Below are positions 41,185 through 50,708 of a stretch of DNA of 64,000 bases, piece after piece. Within the stretch, counting starts at the first letter, position 1, and the number at the start of each line of letters is the position of its first letter. Below the pieces are notes generated by a model. The model was not told where the DNA came from and did no database searches. It saw nothing but the letters and a program-made list of their open reading frames with translations. A program made the translations under genes and the position numbers. This DNA is from Anaerohalosphaeraceae bacterium (GTDB lineage Bacteria; Planctomycetota; Phycisphaerae; Sedimentisphaerales; Anaerohalosphaeraceae). The stretch is taken from the NCBI GenBank assembly GCA_037479115.1, contig JBBFLK010000001.1, forward strand, positions 164,455 to 228,454. Direction: 5' to 3'.

Positions 41185-42231
41185 ATGCGCGACCCATGTC
41201 AATTTTGTCATTGGCGGGCCCGGAAGGAGAAGTTTCCGAAGACGAAAACCCCTCATTCAGGCGAAAATCACATTTTGAATCCAGTTGAGGAGGAACCGCC
41301 AAACCGGTCTTTTGTTTTTGGGGGATGGACGGAGGTCATCGAGAGTCACTCGGATGCCCTGTTTCTTTTTGACGAACAATTTTCCTGTCTTTATGCCAAT
41401 CGGTCGGCTGTCTCTTTTCTGCGGCAATGCGGACAGGGTCGAAAATCCTGGAATCTTTGCGACAGGGCTCAGAACCAGCCGGAGCCGTTTGCTCTCTGGC
41501 TTCAGAAAGTTCAGCAGATTTTCCGCACAGGCAGACGAGCCCAATTCCTTTCTGAATTGAGGCATCAGGAGCCAATGAAAATCCTGCAGACGGAATGCAT
41601 TCCCGTTCGAGATTCCACCCAAAAGGTTCACGCGGTTATCCTTTTGTGCCGAGACATTACGGAATACAAAAAGATGCAGGAACAGCTGGCGGAGCAGGAA
41701 AACAAATACAAAGAACTGTATAATCAATCCCCGATCGGTCTGTACCGAACGCGGGTCAGCGACGGCAAGCTGCTTGAATGCAACAGAGCCCTGGCGGATT
41801 TATTGGGCTACAGCAGCGTCGAAGAGTGTACGGCGGAGCATTATTCGGTTCATCATTATGTCCAGCCGCAGCAAAGGCAAATCTTGTTAGAGCGTCTGAA
41901 GAAAGAGAAAAAAATCACGGGCTTTGAAATCCAGGTTCGCCGGGAGGATGGAAAAATTATTTGGGTGGAAATAACAGCAGAGCTCTATCCGAACGAGGGG
42001 TATATTGAAGGGGCGATGAGGGAGATTACCGCGGCCAAGATTCTTACGGAGACAGAGAAGAGGATTCTCGAACTTGTCATGCAGGGCAAAAGCAGCCGAC
42101 AGATTGCCAGAGAGATGTTTCGCTCTGTACGAACCATTGAAGACCATCGTGCGCACATTATGCACAAACTGAATGCCCATAATCTGGTGGAATTGGCGGC
42201 AGCAGCCCGATCATTGTCAAAACAAAAATAG
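41185..42231 (+). CDS. PAS-PAS-LuxR-type transcriptional regulator
   Basis: A 348-residue soluble regulator. The N-terminus has a C-Q-F-C-H-W segment of unknown role. Two PAS domains follow: residues about 50-155 (ending D-I-T-E-Y-K-K) and 165-285 (Y-N-Q-S-P-I-G-L-Y, ending M-R-E-I-T). A short linker leads to a GerE/LuxR helix-turn-helix (L-T-E-T-E-K-R-I-L-E-L-V-M-Q-G-K-S-S-R-Q-I-A split by its recognition helix R-T-I-E-D-H-R). No receiver, kinase or membrane domain is present, so it senses a small ligand or redox state directly. It has its own promoter. The neighbour downstream, a PEP-CTERM protein, is a plausible target. Confidence 0.87.
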   Translation: MRDPCQFCHWRARKEKFPKTKTPHSGENHILNPVEEEPPNRSFVFGGWTEVIESHSDALFLFDEQFSCLYANRSAVSFLRQCGQGRKSWNLCDRAQNQPEPFALWLQKVQQIFRTGRRAQFLSELRHQEPMKILQTECIPVRDSTQKVHAVILLCRDITEYKKMQEQLAEQENKYKELYNQSPIGLYRTRVSDGKLLECNRALADLLGYSSVEECTAEHYSVHHYVQPQQRQILLERLKKEKKITGFEIQVRREDGKIIWVEITAELYPNEGYIEGAMREITAAKILTETEKRILELVMQGKSSRQIAREMFRSVRTIEDHRAHIMHKLNAHNLVELAAAARSLSKQK

Positions 42232-42414
42232 ACAAAAAAGAGGTATGATGGTTTTTATAGAAAATCCCGTAGTTTCCACGATTGTTAGGTCGGCGGAGTT
42301 CGGTTAATCTTAAACATAATAGGTTATTATGGAGAGGAGAGGGTGAGGGAAGATATTCCCCAATTATCTCCTCGTAAGTGGAAAAGCGGCTTTGTTTTGG
42401 AAAGGAGTGAGGAA

Positions 42415-43071
42415 ATGAAGAATGGGATTGTATGTCTGGCAGCGGCTCTAATCCTTTTAGGGTCGCTGGGGGCGGAAGGGGCACTGTATTTTAGCCCCGA
42501 TCTGTCCACAATCGCGGGGATGAGCAAAACATGGGATGCGGCAAACACCACGTCTTCAGACCTGACAGTTCAGAACGTAGGCATGGCAATCCGATTTTCC
42601 TGCCTGCTTCAATCTGGAGACGGGACGGCGGACGGCTGGGCCTCGATGGGGGTCGGATATGATTGGCCGCCGCCGGCAGGATTGCAGGACTTAAGCGGCT
42701 ATGATGGGTATGCCCTTAACTTCCTGAATACCAACAACAGTGCCCGGTTTGTCAATCTCTATCTGAACACCGGCTGGACCGACCCGCCCTACAATGAACC
42801 GGATAATTTTTATCAAAGCGACTGGGTTGAGCTGCTGCCGGGTCAGATGACAACAATCATCCTCGATTTTTCCGCTGTAGGGGCTGTGAATCTCCATCAT
42901 GTAACCAATATCGGATTCCAGGTTGGAGCTAATATGGATGAGTATCCCTATTGGGCCCCGACGAATCCCTCGAATCCGGACTGGTATCACATTGATGTGT
43001 CCCCGATTCCCGAACCGGCTAGTCTCGGCTTGATAGGACTGGGACTTTGGCTGGTCGGGCGTAAAAAATAA
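42415..43071 (+). CDS. PEP-CTERM exported surface protein
   Basis: A 218-residue protein with an N-terminal signal peptide (I-V-C-L-A-A-A-L-I-L-L-G-S-L-G-A-E-G-A) and a C-terminal sorting tail made of I-P-E-P-A-S, a hydrophobic helix, and a G-R-K-K end. PEP-CTERM tails are processed by exosortase and mark proteins for the outer surface or extracellular polymer. The mature domain is beta-rich with acidic and aromatic residues and may bind carbohydrate, but I cannot assign it. GGAG and GAGG lie before the start. A strong terminator follows, so the gene ends its own unit. Confidence 0.85.
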   Translation: MKNGIVCLAAALILLGSLGAEGALYFSPDLSTIAGMSKTWDAANTTSSDLTVQNVGMAIRFSCLLQSGDGTADGWASMGVGYDWPPPAGLQDLSGYDGYALNFLNTNNSARFVNLYLNTGWTDPPYNEPDNFYQSDWVELLPGQMTTIILDFSAVGAVNLHHVTNIGFQVGANMDEYPYWAPTNPSNPDWYHIDVSPIPEPASLGLIGLGLWLVGRKK

Positions 43072-43096
43072 ACGTTTCAGGCAGGGATTCGCCTGG

Positions 43097-43132
43097 AAAA
43101 GAGGTTCCTTTCAGCAAGGAACCTCTTTTTTT
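43097..43132 (+). terminator. Rho-independent terminator after PEP-CTERM gene
   Basis: GAGGTTCCTT (43101-43110) pairs with AAGGAACCTC (43116-43125) around TCAGC, extended by an A-run before and a T-run after. It is a textbook intrinsic terminator and also works with flanking A/T on the other strand. Confidence 0.9.
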
Positions 43133-43151
43133 GTATCTGTGCTGGAAAACC

Positions 43152-43180
43152 TTGTCGAAAAAGGTCTTTTTTGGTAGATT
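43152..43180 (+). promoter_or_regulatory. sigma70-type promoter of purD
   Basis: TTGTCG (43152-43157) and TAGATT (43175-43180) are 17 bases apart, directly after the PEP-CTERM terminator. The predicted start near 43187 leaves a leader of about 43 bases. Confidence 0.5.
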
Positions 43181-43229
43181 GCCGGCTGGCGGATTACAGA
43201 AAAAACAAGGTCCGGAATCGAGGTATTTT

Positions 43230-44498
43230 ATGAAAGTTTTGCTGGTCGGCAGCGGGGGGCGGGAACACGCAATCGCCTGGAAATTAAGTCAATCCAAACA
43301 GCTCAAGCAGCTGTATATTGCCCCGGGCAATCCCGGTACAGCGGAAGTCGGCACCAATGTAGAGATTGCCGACACCAATCTTGACGGTTTGGTTTCCTTT
43401 GCCAAGGACAAGCGGATAGACCTGGTGGTGGTCGGACCGGAGGACCCGCTGGCCGCCGGGCTTGTCAACCGGCTGGAAGCGGAAGGAATTTTGGCATTTG
43501 GGCCGACACAGGAAGCTGCACGGCTGGAGGCCGACAAGGCCTTTGCCAAGCATATCATGCGGGCCAACAGCATTCCGACTGCCGAAGCCAGAATCTTTAC
43601 CCATTATGAAGACGCCAAAATGTATATCGCCAGCCGGGATGAACCCGTCGTCGTCAAGGCCGCCGGTCTGGCCAAAGGCAAGGGAGTTTTTGTCTGCGAT
43701 GACCCCGCGGACGGCATCCTGGCTGCCGAGAAGATTATGGTCAATAAAATCTTCGGCGATGCGGGCAATACCATTGTGGTGGAAGATAAGCTGCTCGGGC
43801 AGGAGGCCTCGGTTCTGGCTTTCGTGGACGGGCGGACGATTTATGTGATGGAAAGCGCGCAGGACCACAAACCCATCGGAGAACAGGATACCGGGCCGAA
43901 TACCGGCGGGATGGGGGCCTACAGTCCGGCCCCGATTGTCACGGATGCCCTGATGGACCAGATTATCCGGGAAATTCTTGTGCCCCTCGTCGATGGAATG
44001 AACCGCAACGAAACGCCTTACAAAGGGGTGCTGTATGCGGGGCTGATGATTACGCCGGGCGGGCCGCGTGTGCTCGAATTCAATGCCCGATTCGGTGACC
44101 CGGAAACCCAACCCATCCTGATGCGGATGAAAAGCGACCTTTTGGAAGTGATGGAGGCCGTCTGCCGAGGCCGTCTGTCCGATGTTACGATAGAGTGGGA
44201 CCCCCGGCCTGCTGTGTGTGTCGTGATGGCCTCTCAAGGCTATCCGGATGCCTACGAGAAGGGCAAGGTGATTACCGGTCTGGAGGAGGCATCTCGGCTG
44301 AAAGATGTCAAAGTCTTCCATGCGGGCACGGCCAAACGCGATGGACAAATCGTCACGGCCGGCGGGCGGGTGCTGGGGGTGACAGCGATGGGACAGACGA
44401 TTGCCGACGCCAAAAAACGCGCCTATGAGGCCGTTTCATTGATTCATTTTGAGGGGGCTTATTACCGCAGAGATATTGCCGATAAGGCCCTGCGGTAG
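43230..44498 (+). CDS. purD: phosphoribosylamine--glycine ligase
   Basis: PurD joins phosphoribosylamine and glycine with ATP in purine synthesis. The 422-residue ATP-grasp enzyme begins M-K-V-L-L-V-G-S-G-G-R-E-H-A, has V-V-G-P-E-D-P-L, K-A-A-G-L-A-K-G-K-G-V, the signature G-P-N-T-G-G-M-G-A-Y-S-P-A-P, and F-N-A-R-F-G-D-P-E-T-Q with the metal ligands. The start is set by the family N-terminus; an in-frame extension to 43131 overlaps the terminator and promoter and is not used. Confidence 0.97.
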   Translation: MKVLLVGSGGREHAIAWKLSQSKQLKQLYIAPGNPGTAEVGTNVEIADTNLDGLVSFAKDKRIDLVVVGPEDPLAAGLVNRLEAEGILAFGPTQEAARLEADKAFAKHIMRANSIPTAEARIFTHYEDAKMYIASRDEPVVVKAAGLAKGKGVFVCDDPADGILAAEKIMVNKIFGDAGNTIVVEDKLLGQEASVLAFVDGRTIYVMESAQDHKPIGEQDTGPNTGGMGAYSPAPIVTDALMDQIIREILVPLVDGMNRNETPYKGVLYAGLMITPGGPRVLEFNARFGDPETQPILMRMKSDLLEVMEAVCRGRLSDVTIEWDPRPAVCVVMASQGYPDAYEKGKVITGLEEASRLKDVKVFHAGTAKRDGQIVTAGGRVLGVTAMGQTIADAKKRAYEAVSLIHFEGAYYRRDIADKALR

Positions 44499-44532
44499 TC
44501 TGGACTGCGGCAAAGCAGAGAGCCGGTTTCCG

Positions 44533-47500
44533 ATGAAGGTCAAGACCTATATCCGATGGCTTCACCCGCGGCGGGTCAGCCGATTGGCCGAGCGGGTTGC
44601 ATGGATAGGCGGACTGGCAATCGGATTCCTTTTTTTGTTTTATTTGGCATCTGATTGGTTCCTCACTCCGAAACTGAAGCGGATTTTGGAATCCGGGACC
44701 GGTGCGGCGGTCTGTCTGGAGCATGTTCGTTGGCGAAGCCCCTTTACCCTGCGGCTGACCGGATTGATTCTGGCGGAAGATGCCGCCTGTCCTCAGGAAA
44801 CGCTGCTTTTCTGGGCGGAACAGGCGGATTGCGTTTTGTCGTGGAAGCAGCTGCTGCGGCTGGATGTTCAGCCCCAGCGGATTCGAATCAAAAGGGCGGC
44901 GGCGGAACTGCGGTACGACGCCGATTCCAAACAGTGGAATCTGAACCTTTTCAAATCGGCCGGAAAGGGAAAACGGCCCGTCCGAATACCTGACATCATT
45001 ATAGAAGCAGGCCGACTGACCGTTCAGAGAATCGAAGACGGAAAACGGCAGACACTGGCGGTTGTCGATTTCCAGGGGCGGATGAAACAAGATGCAGGAG
45101 AGTATCGGGTGCGTCTGGATGCCTTGCCGACCGGACCGTTTGCCGGCAGCTGTCTTGAGGGAATTTGGAGGCCCGAAGGCCGCCGCGGCCGTTTGGAAGG
45201 GGGCGGGCAGATTCGAATGCCGCTGATTTATATCTGGGGAAACGCCTGGAACCTGAAGGATATTCGGTTTGCATGCAACTATGATCGGGAGCAGTTTCGG
45301 GTGGAACAATTTTCCTGCGGACTTGGGGACGGCCGCATTCTTCTTCGCGGTCAGCTCGGCGGACAGGCAGGCCGCCGGAATCTGTCTTTGGAGACGGAGC
45401 TGGAAAATTTGTATTTATCTGCAGCATCTCATCCGGACCGAATCGTTTATTCTGAACCGGTTCTTCGGATGATGACCGGCGGGCTGGAGCGGTTTCTGCG
45501 GCGCTATCAGCCCGAAGGGACGGCGGATGCGTTTGTCCGAATCACCGGGCCGCTTTCGGATTTAGCTCAAAGCCGGCTCGAGGGGAAGATTGTCTGCCGG
45601 GATATTGCGATTCTGGACCGGCAGTTTCCCTATCGGCTTGAGCATATCCGCGGCGATATTGAATTCACGGGCCGGAATCTGCATCTGAAGGATTTGCAGG
45701 CACAGAATGGTGCTTCACAATTTACCATCCGCGGGCAAATCACAAATTTCGGTCCGAATGCCGAAATTCAGCTTCAAGTTACCTCGGAGAAGGTATTTCT
45801 GACGGAGGAAATCAAGCGGGCTCTGCCGGAGGCCCTGCAGAAGAAGTGGTTTGAGTTTGCCCCCGCCGGAACCTGCGGATTCGATTATCAGTTTACGCGA
45901 TATCCGAATGCAGAGCGTTTCTATAAGTCGGTAATCCGGCTGGAGGGACTCAGCTGCCTGTATGACCGCTTCCCGTATCCGCTGAACAACCTGACCGGAA
46001 CGGCCGTGATTGAGCCCGACATGCTGGCTTTGCAGGACATTACGGCTCATTCGGGCCGAGGGGAGGAAATTCGAATCGACGGCACAATCAGAAACCTGCG
46101 GTCTGCGGCTCCGGTGTGCGATTTGAGCATCCGGGCGAGGAACCTTCCTCTGGATGCGGCATTTCGAAGTATTTTTCCCGCTCGAACTCAGCATGTTTTA
46201 TCTGACTTTGACACAGACGGCGCTGTGGATTTGCAGATTCAGGTGCAGGGAACCTATGAAGAAGAGAAACCGCTGCCGTATCGCGCATCGTTTGCCGCCA
46301 AAGCAGGGCGTTTGCGATGGAAGCCGTTTCCGCTTGATTTTCAACGCGTTTCGGTTCAGGGCACGGCGGAAAATGGAAACGCCGAATGGCAGGCGGCAGC
46401 TCTTTTTCCGGACGGCGGAAGCGGTCAGCTTCAAGGCCGCTTTTGGGGGAGCGGCAGAGAACCCCATCAGCCAGGGCTTCAAATCGCCTTTACGGCGGAC
46501 GATGTTGCACTCTCTGCGGCGGTTTGGAAGGCGATGGAGCAGACAGGACTGTACCGGGAACTGCTTTCGGAAGTGCACGCGGAGGGAATTGCCCAGGCAG
46601 ACGGGCATTTTTCCTTCAATGTTCCGGAGCCGAATCACCCGTCCGAAATGTCCGAATACAGTTTTTTGACCCTGCGTCTGAAGGAAGGGGTGCTGTGCCC
46701 ACCCGACGGCCGATGGCGAAGCGGCTCGGCTTCGGGCACTCTGATTTTTGAGAACGGTCATTTGACCTTCGACGATTGGCGCATTTCGGCTGTACCGATT
46801 CACGAAGTCTTGTCCGCTCTGAATCGGCAGGTATCCAAGACGCCGACCGACCTGAAACCGATGGGACGGGCGGATGTGCATATCGCTTCGCTTCGGTGGA
46901 ATCCGCATCTGTCGCCTCCACTGCAGCAGATTGCATGGCGAGCGCAATTTCATCAGAGCGGAATAACCGGTCTGGCTGTTTCGGAGGCGGGCGGCTTTTT
47001 GGAAGGGGTGCTGAACTGGCCGCCGCAGGGCGGACTGCCGCAGGGCGGGGGGCGTTTTCGGCTCGATTCGGCCGATGTGCTCAGCCGCTCTTTTTCTGAC
47101 ATAGAGGGTCTCTGGACGGCGGACCCCAACAGCGGCTTTCTGCAGATTCGGGAGGTTCGGGGACGATGCGGTCAGGAGGGCCGTTTTGCAGGCGGTCTGC
47201 GTCTGAATCTGCTGGATTCCCGGCTGCCGTTTGAGACAGAGGCGGCCTTTGAGGATATCCCTCTGTCCTGGCTTCTGAAGTCGCCCTCAGAAAGCCGGCA
47301 GGGAACCTCCGGACGGATTCGCGGGGCGGCCGGCATCCGGGGAAAAATCGGCGCCCTCCAGGAAAGTGAGGGGCGAATCACACTGGAAGCCGACCAGATG
47401 AAGATTGGACGGGAGTCGCTGCTGGGAAAGGCGCTGATGGTGATGCAGCTGCGCCAGGCCGATGAGTATCTTTTTAATCAGCTGTTTGCCGAAGCTGCCC

Positions 47501-47766
47501 TGAAGGGGCGTACGGTCCTTTGTGAACGGATTCTTCTGGCCGGGAGAAATGATGTCTATCAGGGGCAGGGACGCCTGAATTTAGCCGATGGAACGGTTCA
47601 GTTGGCTCTGACGGCATTTGGAAGACGCCGAAACCAGGACCCCGGTCTTTTGACGGGACTGGCGGAAAATCTCGGAGCGGCCCTGGCCCGAGTCGAAATC
47701 AGCGGCACACTTGCTCAGCCGGTGATTACTCAAATCCCGCTTCCGCTGCTGCCCCGACCCTTTTAG
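44533..47766 (+). CDS. giant AsmA/YhdP-like envelope protein
   Basis: A 1077-residue protein with a single N-terminal membrane helix (about residues 24-45) and a very long exported beta-rich body. The C-terminal region has the AsmA-like pattern (I-R-G-A-A-G-I-R-G-K-I-G ... L-N-L-A-D-G-T-V-Q-L-A-L-T-A-F-G) of the AsmA/TamB/YhdP clan, which form hydrophobic grooves moving phospholipids between inner and outer membrane. Such a protein supports a diderm envelope. It starts 34 bases after purD. Family membership is clear in outline; the exact subgroup is not. Confidence 0.75.
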   Translation: MKVKTYIRWLHPRRVSRLAERVAWIGGLAIGFLFLFYLASDWFLTPKLKRILESGTGAAVCLEHVRWRSPFTLRLTGLILAEDAACPQETLLFWAEQADCVLSWKQLLRLDVQPQRIRIKRAAAELRYDADSKQWNLNLFKSAGKGKRPVRIPDIIIEAGRLTVQRIEDGKRQTLAVVDFQGRMKQDAGEYRVRLDALPTGPFAGSCLEGIWRPEGRRGRLEGGGQIRMPLIYIWGNAWNLKDIRFACNYDREQFRVEQFSCGLGDGRILLRGQLGGQAGRRNLSLETELENLYLSAASHPDRIVYSEPVLRMMTGGLERFLRRYQPEGTADAFVRITGPLSDLAQSRLEGKIVCRDIAILDRQFPYRLEHIRGDIEFTGRNLHLKDLQAQNGASQFTIRGQITNFGPNAEIQLQVTSEKVFLTEEIKRALPEALQKKWFEFAPAGTCGFDYQFTRYPNAERFYKSVIRLEGLSCLYDRFPYPLNNLTGTAVIEPDMLALQDITAHSGRGEEIRIDGTIRNLRSAAPVCDLSIRARNLPLDAAFRSIFPARTQHVLSDFDTDGAVDLQIQVQGTYEEEKPLPYRASFAAKAGRLRWKPFPLDFQRVSVQGTAENGNAEWQAAALFPDGGSGQLQGRFWGSGREPHQPGLQIAFTADDVALSAAVWKAMEQTGLYRELLSEVHAEGIAQADGHFSFNVPEPNHPSEMSEYSFLTLRLKEGVLCPPDGRWRSGSASGTLIFENGHLTFDDWRISAVPIHEVLSALNRQVSKTPTDLKPMGRADVHIASLRWNPHLSPPLQQIAWRAQFHQSGITGLAVSEAGGFLEGVLNWPPQGGLPQGGGRFRLDSADVLSRSFSDIEGLWTADPNSGFLQIREVRGRCGQEGRFAGGLRLNLLDSRLPFETEAAFEDIPLSWLLKSPSESRQGTSGRIRGAAGIRGKIGALQESEGRITLEADQMKIGRESLLGKALMVMQLRQADEYLFNQLFAEAALKGRTVLCERILLAGRNDVYQGQGRLNLADGTVQLALTAFGRRRNQDPGLLTGLAENLGAALARVEISGTLAQPVITQIPLPLLPRPF

Positions 47767-47805
47767 CAGACACGGCCCTTTGAGCCCTGCCGTTCTCTTG
47801 CCTTA

Positions 47806-47844
47806 TCCTCCGAAGCTTTAGCGAAGGAGGTAGGCGGGAATCCA
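47806..47844 (+). repeat. REP-like dispersed repeat, copy A
   Basis: TCCTCCGAAGCTTTAGCG followed by AAGGAGGTAGGCGGGAATCCA forms an imperfect palindrome (CCTCC with GGAGG) plus a GGCGGGAATCCA tail. Two related copies lie at 54497-54535 and 54558-54586. It sits in the 114-base convergent gap between the AsmA-like and SH3 genes, a typical place for REP elements. Confidence 0.7.
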
Positions 47845-47880
47845 AATTTTTCAGCAGCAGTTTCCTGCTTGTTCCGACGG

Positions 47881-49194
47881 CTATTGCTGTTCAAAAATCC
47901 CCACGACCTCATCAACCATAACCACCGGAATCAGGGCATTCGGAGCGTCCAGAATGGTGCCCCTGACGCCGACGATTTTGTCCGTCAGGACTTCCATTTT
48001 TGACTGCTGAGCGGGATCTCTGGTCATCAGGTAGCAGAGAATACGGGTATTCTGGTCCATAATGACAAACCGCCGGGGTCCCACTCGTCCAGTGTAGATG
48101 TACGAGGGTTTCAGGACTCCCACAAACAGATATTTGGCCTCCGCCGGGATGGCCTGCTGAAGCTGGGCCTGATGGGCGGCGGCAATTTTGGCTCTGGTTT
48201 CTTCCAGCATCTTGTCCTGAAGCTGGAGCTGTCTGTGGACTTCCACAGCCAATTCATAGCTGGCTACCTGTTTCAGAAGCGATTCTGCATAAATTTTCGC
48301 CCGGTCAACATCCGGGGACTGAAGGATTTTGTTTAGTTCATCTTTGATGGCTCTGTAATCCTGCTCCGGAAGCGGTTTTTTCAGCTGTTCTTCTATTTCT
48401 GTTCGCAGTTGGGAACATCTCTGCAGGGCCAGACTGTCCGCAGACGGAGCCGCCGGAGCCGGAGGAGTCGGCTGCGGCTGTGCCGCCTCTGCGGCAGGGG
48501 CCGCGGGCTGCTCTGCGGCAGGAGCGGCCGGGGCACTCGGTGGTACAGTCGGAGGAGTCACAGCCGCAGGGCTGGGCTGCGGTGCTGCCGGGGCTTGCGG
48601 AGCCGCCGGAGTCGGCTGAGCGGGTTTCAGGGCGGAAACCGGGCCCAGCAGTTTCAGATAATCCATGCTTACCCACAAATAGGCATCCGCCGGCGGTTTA
48701 ATCTTATAATAGTCTGCATCCAGGTCCGCCGGTCCCACCAATTCTACAATATCTCCTTTGTACAGCTTCGTCTGTTGAGAATGGGAATGAAGAGGCTCGA
48801 CAAAATCGGACCCCGCCCAGACGCGCACATCGTCGCCCGTCAGAACACCGACTTTGGGGTTGTTCGGATTCAGCTGCACATAGGTTTTGGAAATCCACGA
48901 GTAACTTCCCTCCGGCGGAACAATCTTGGCCCACGTGTTGTGCAGAATATCCACCACCGTGACCTTATCGCCGGGGTTCAATTTTCCGCATCGATAATAG
49001 CTGGTTCCCGGGCCGGAGCGAATATTCACATCGGTGCCTGTTACCTCCGCAATTTGCGGAAATTCCATTTGGGCCAGTTTTTCCAGCAGATTTCCGCCGG
49101 ACGGCTGAGCTGCCGGTTCCGTTGCGGCCGCGGCGGCCGACAAACTCCACAAAAGCCCAACCATATAAACAATCGAATTTGTTCCGATGACCAT
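47881..49194 (-). CDS. exported tandem SH3-domain protein
   Basis: A 437-residue envelope protein. A signal peptide (V-Y-M-V-G-L-L-W-S-L-S-A-A-A-A-A) leads to two bacterial SH3-like domains, residues about 45-105 (V-N-I-R-S-G-P-G-T-S-Y-Y) and 115-180 (D-V-R-V-W-A-G-S), often used to bind peptidoglycan. A Pro/Ala/Gln-rich linker, a coiled coil, and a C-terminal OB-like domain with V-G-V-R-G-T-I follow. I take the ATG at 49194, preceded by GGAG eight bases upstream, over a TTG at 49218. Function is unknown; a wall-binding or envelope-spanning role is likely. Confidence 0.8.
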   Translation of the reverse strand: MVIGTNSIVYMVGLLWSLSAAAAATEPAAQPSGGNLLEKLAQMEFPQIAEVTGTDVNIRSGPGTSYYRCGKLNPGDKVTVVDILHNTWAKIVPPEGSYSWISKTYVQLNPNNPKVGVLTGDDVRVWAGSDFVEPLHSHSQQTKLYKGDIVELVGPADLDADYYKIKPPADAYLWVSMDYLKLLGPVSALKPAQPTPAAPQAPAAPQPSPAAVTPPTVPPSAPAAPAAEQPAAPAAEAAQPQPTPPAPAAPSADSLALQRCSQLRTEIEEQLKKPLPEQDYRAIKDELNKILQSPDVDRAKIYAESLLKQVASYELAVEVHRQLQLQDKMLEETRAKIAAAHQAQLQQAIPAEAKYLFVGVLKPSYIYTGRVGPRRFVIMDQNTRILCYLMTRDPAQQSKMEVLTDKIVGVRGTILDAPNALIPVVMVDEVVGIFEQQ

Positions 49195-49267
49195 AGTTTT
49201 GTCTCCGTCCAAAACCAATCCTTCGTCTCCGAAAACCGGAGGTTTTTATTCCATTATCTTGTTTTTC

Positions 49268-49296
49268 ACCTTATCACTATAGATACGGCCTGTCAA
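49268..49296 (-). promoter_or_regulatory. promoter of SH3-domain gene
   Basis: On the minus strand a perfect TTGACA (49296-49291) lies 17 bases before TAAGGT (49273-49268). The -10 is weak. The start would be near 49261, about 67 bases before the gene. The rest of the 49195-49460 gap shows nothing else that I can assign. Confidence 0.42.
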
Positions 49297-49460
49297 AGGC
49301 TTTTTGACTTGATTCAGGACAAACAAGGGATATTTTGAGCCCCTGCTCATTCTCTTATTATCGGCAATTTCCTCAAAAGTTCACAAATCAAACTGGACCA
49401 AAAATTAAGATGGGCAAAACAATGGCTTAAAAAACGGTATTATCGGGCCTTATAACAAGA

Positions 49461-50708
49461 CTATTGTTGTCTGTTTTTCTGGGCGGCTGACAGGCCGGCC
49501 AGGGCACCTGTGGACCACGCTATTTGCAGATTATATCCGCCGCAGGGGCCGTCGGCATCAATCACTTCTCCGGCAAAGAACAGATTCGAGTGCAGGCGTG
49601 ATTCCATTGTCGAAGGGTCGATTTCATTGCGGCTCACCCCGCCCCGCGTAATCGTAGCCTGTTCCAATGGGGCTGTTTTCGCCACAGTTAAAGCACAGGA
49701 TTTGAGGAGATTCAGGAGGTCTTTTCGCTGGGAACGGCTGATATGAGAAGCCGGAATCTTTTCGTTTCCCCACAGCAGGGACTGTATCTGCTGGGCCAGC
49801 TGGCGCGGCAGGAAGGCGGACAGAATTCCGGCCGGCTCTTTCTTGGGGTGAGCCGCCATTTCCGCCAGCAGTCGATTTTCGAGCGTCTGAAGGTCCAGGT
49901 CCGGCAGCCAGTCTATATGAGCCGGAACCGGTTTTTCATTATGAGAGAGGATATCCGTCAGATGGCGGCTCAGGTCGAAGACGGCCGGACCGCCGATTCC
50001 GTCTGCAGTGAACATTAAAGGGCCTTCCGATTCCCACCGGCGTCCTTCGGCACAGGCCCGAATCCGAACAGTTGGGATGCCCACCCCCTGTAAGCAGCCG
50101 GGCCACTTTTCCTCCGTAACCAGCGGACAGAGGGCCGGTTTGGGGGCAATAATGGAATGGCCGAAGTCCGCCGCCAGACGGTATCCGTCGCCGGTGGAGC
50201 CGGTCATAGGCCAGCTGGCTCCCCCTGTAGCCAAAATGACCGCCCGGCTGACAATCGTCTCTTTGTCGGTGCGAATCTCAAATTCCTGATGGTTGGCGGT
50301 GATATGTTCGGCACGCCGCCCGTACAGAAACCAGACCCCCAGTTCGCGGGCCGTTTCCAGCAGACATTGAGAGATATCCGAAGCTTTGCTGCTGACCGGA
50401 AATACGCAGCCGTCTTTTTCTTCCTGCGTCGGCACATTTCGGCTGTGAAAAAACTCTCGAACCTGCTGCGGCGAAAAGGCATACAGAGCCGGTTTCAGGA
50501 AGCGGCCGCAGGGGCCGTAAGCCCGCACAAACTCCTCGATGCTTCCCGTATGCGTCAGATTGCACCGGCCCCGTCCGGTTTTCAGCAGTTTCCGTCCGGC
50601 CGTGGTGTTGCGCTCGACCAGGAGGACTTGCGCGCCTTGCCGGGCGGCAAAAATCGCCGCTGTCAGGCCCGCCGGCCCGGCTCCAATGATGCACAGTTTC
50701 GTTTTCAT
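49461..50708 (-). CDS. HI0933/BaiN-family FAD-dependent oxidoreductase
   Basis: A 415-residue soluble flavoprotein. The N-terminus has the FAD motif I-I-G-A-G-P-A-G-L-T-A-A, then G-R-K-L-L-K-T-G-R-G-R-C-N-L-T, the hallmark of the HI0933 family, A-T-G-G-A-S-W-P in the middle, and F-F-A-G-E-V-I-D-A-D-G-P-C-G-G-Y-N-L-Q at the C-terminus. Members include BaiN, linked to bile-acid reduction, but most have no proven substrate. Its start overlaps the GH95 stop by ATGA, so the two are cotranscribed, which is unexpected for a housekeeping flavoprotein. Confidence 0.9.
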   Translation of the reverse strand: MKTKLCIIGAGPAGLTAAIFAARQGAQVLLVERNTTAGRKLLKTGRGRCNLTHTGSIEEFVRAYGPCGRFLKPALYAFSPQQVREFFHSRNVPTQEEKDGCVFPVSSKASDISQCLLETARELGVWFLYGRRAEHITANHQEFEIRTDKETIVSRAVILATGGASWPMTGSTGDGYRLAADFGHSIIAPKPALCPLVTEEKWPGCLQGVGIPTVRIRACAEGRRWESEGPLMFTADGIGGPAVFDLSRHLTDILSHNEKPVPAHIDWLPDLDLQTLENRLLAEMAAHPKKEPAGILSAFLPRQLAQQIQSLLWGNEKIPASHISRSQRKDLLNLLKSCALTVAKTAPLEQATITRGGVSRNEIDPSTMESRLHSNLFFAGEVIDADGPCGGYNLQIAWSTGALAGLSAAQKNRQQ

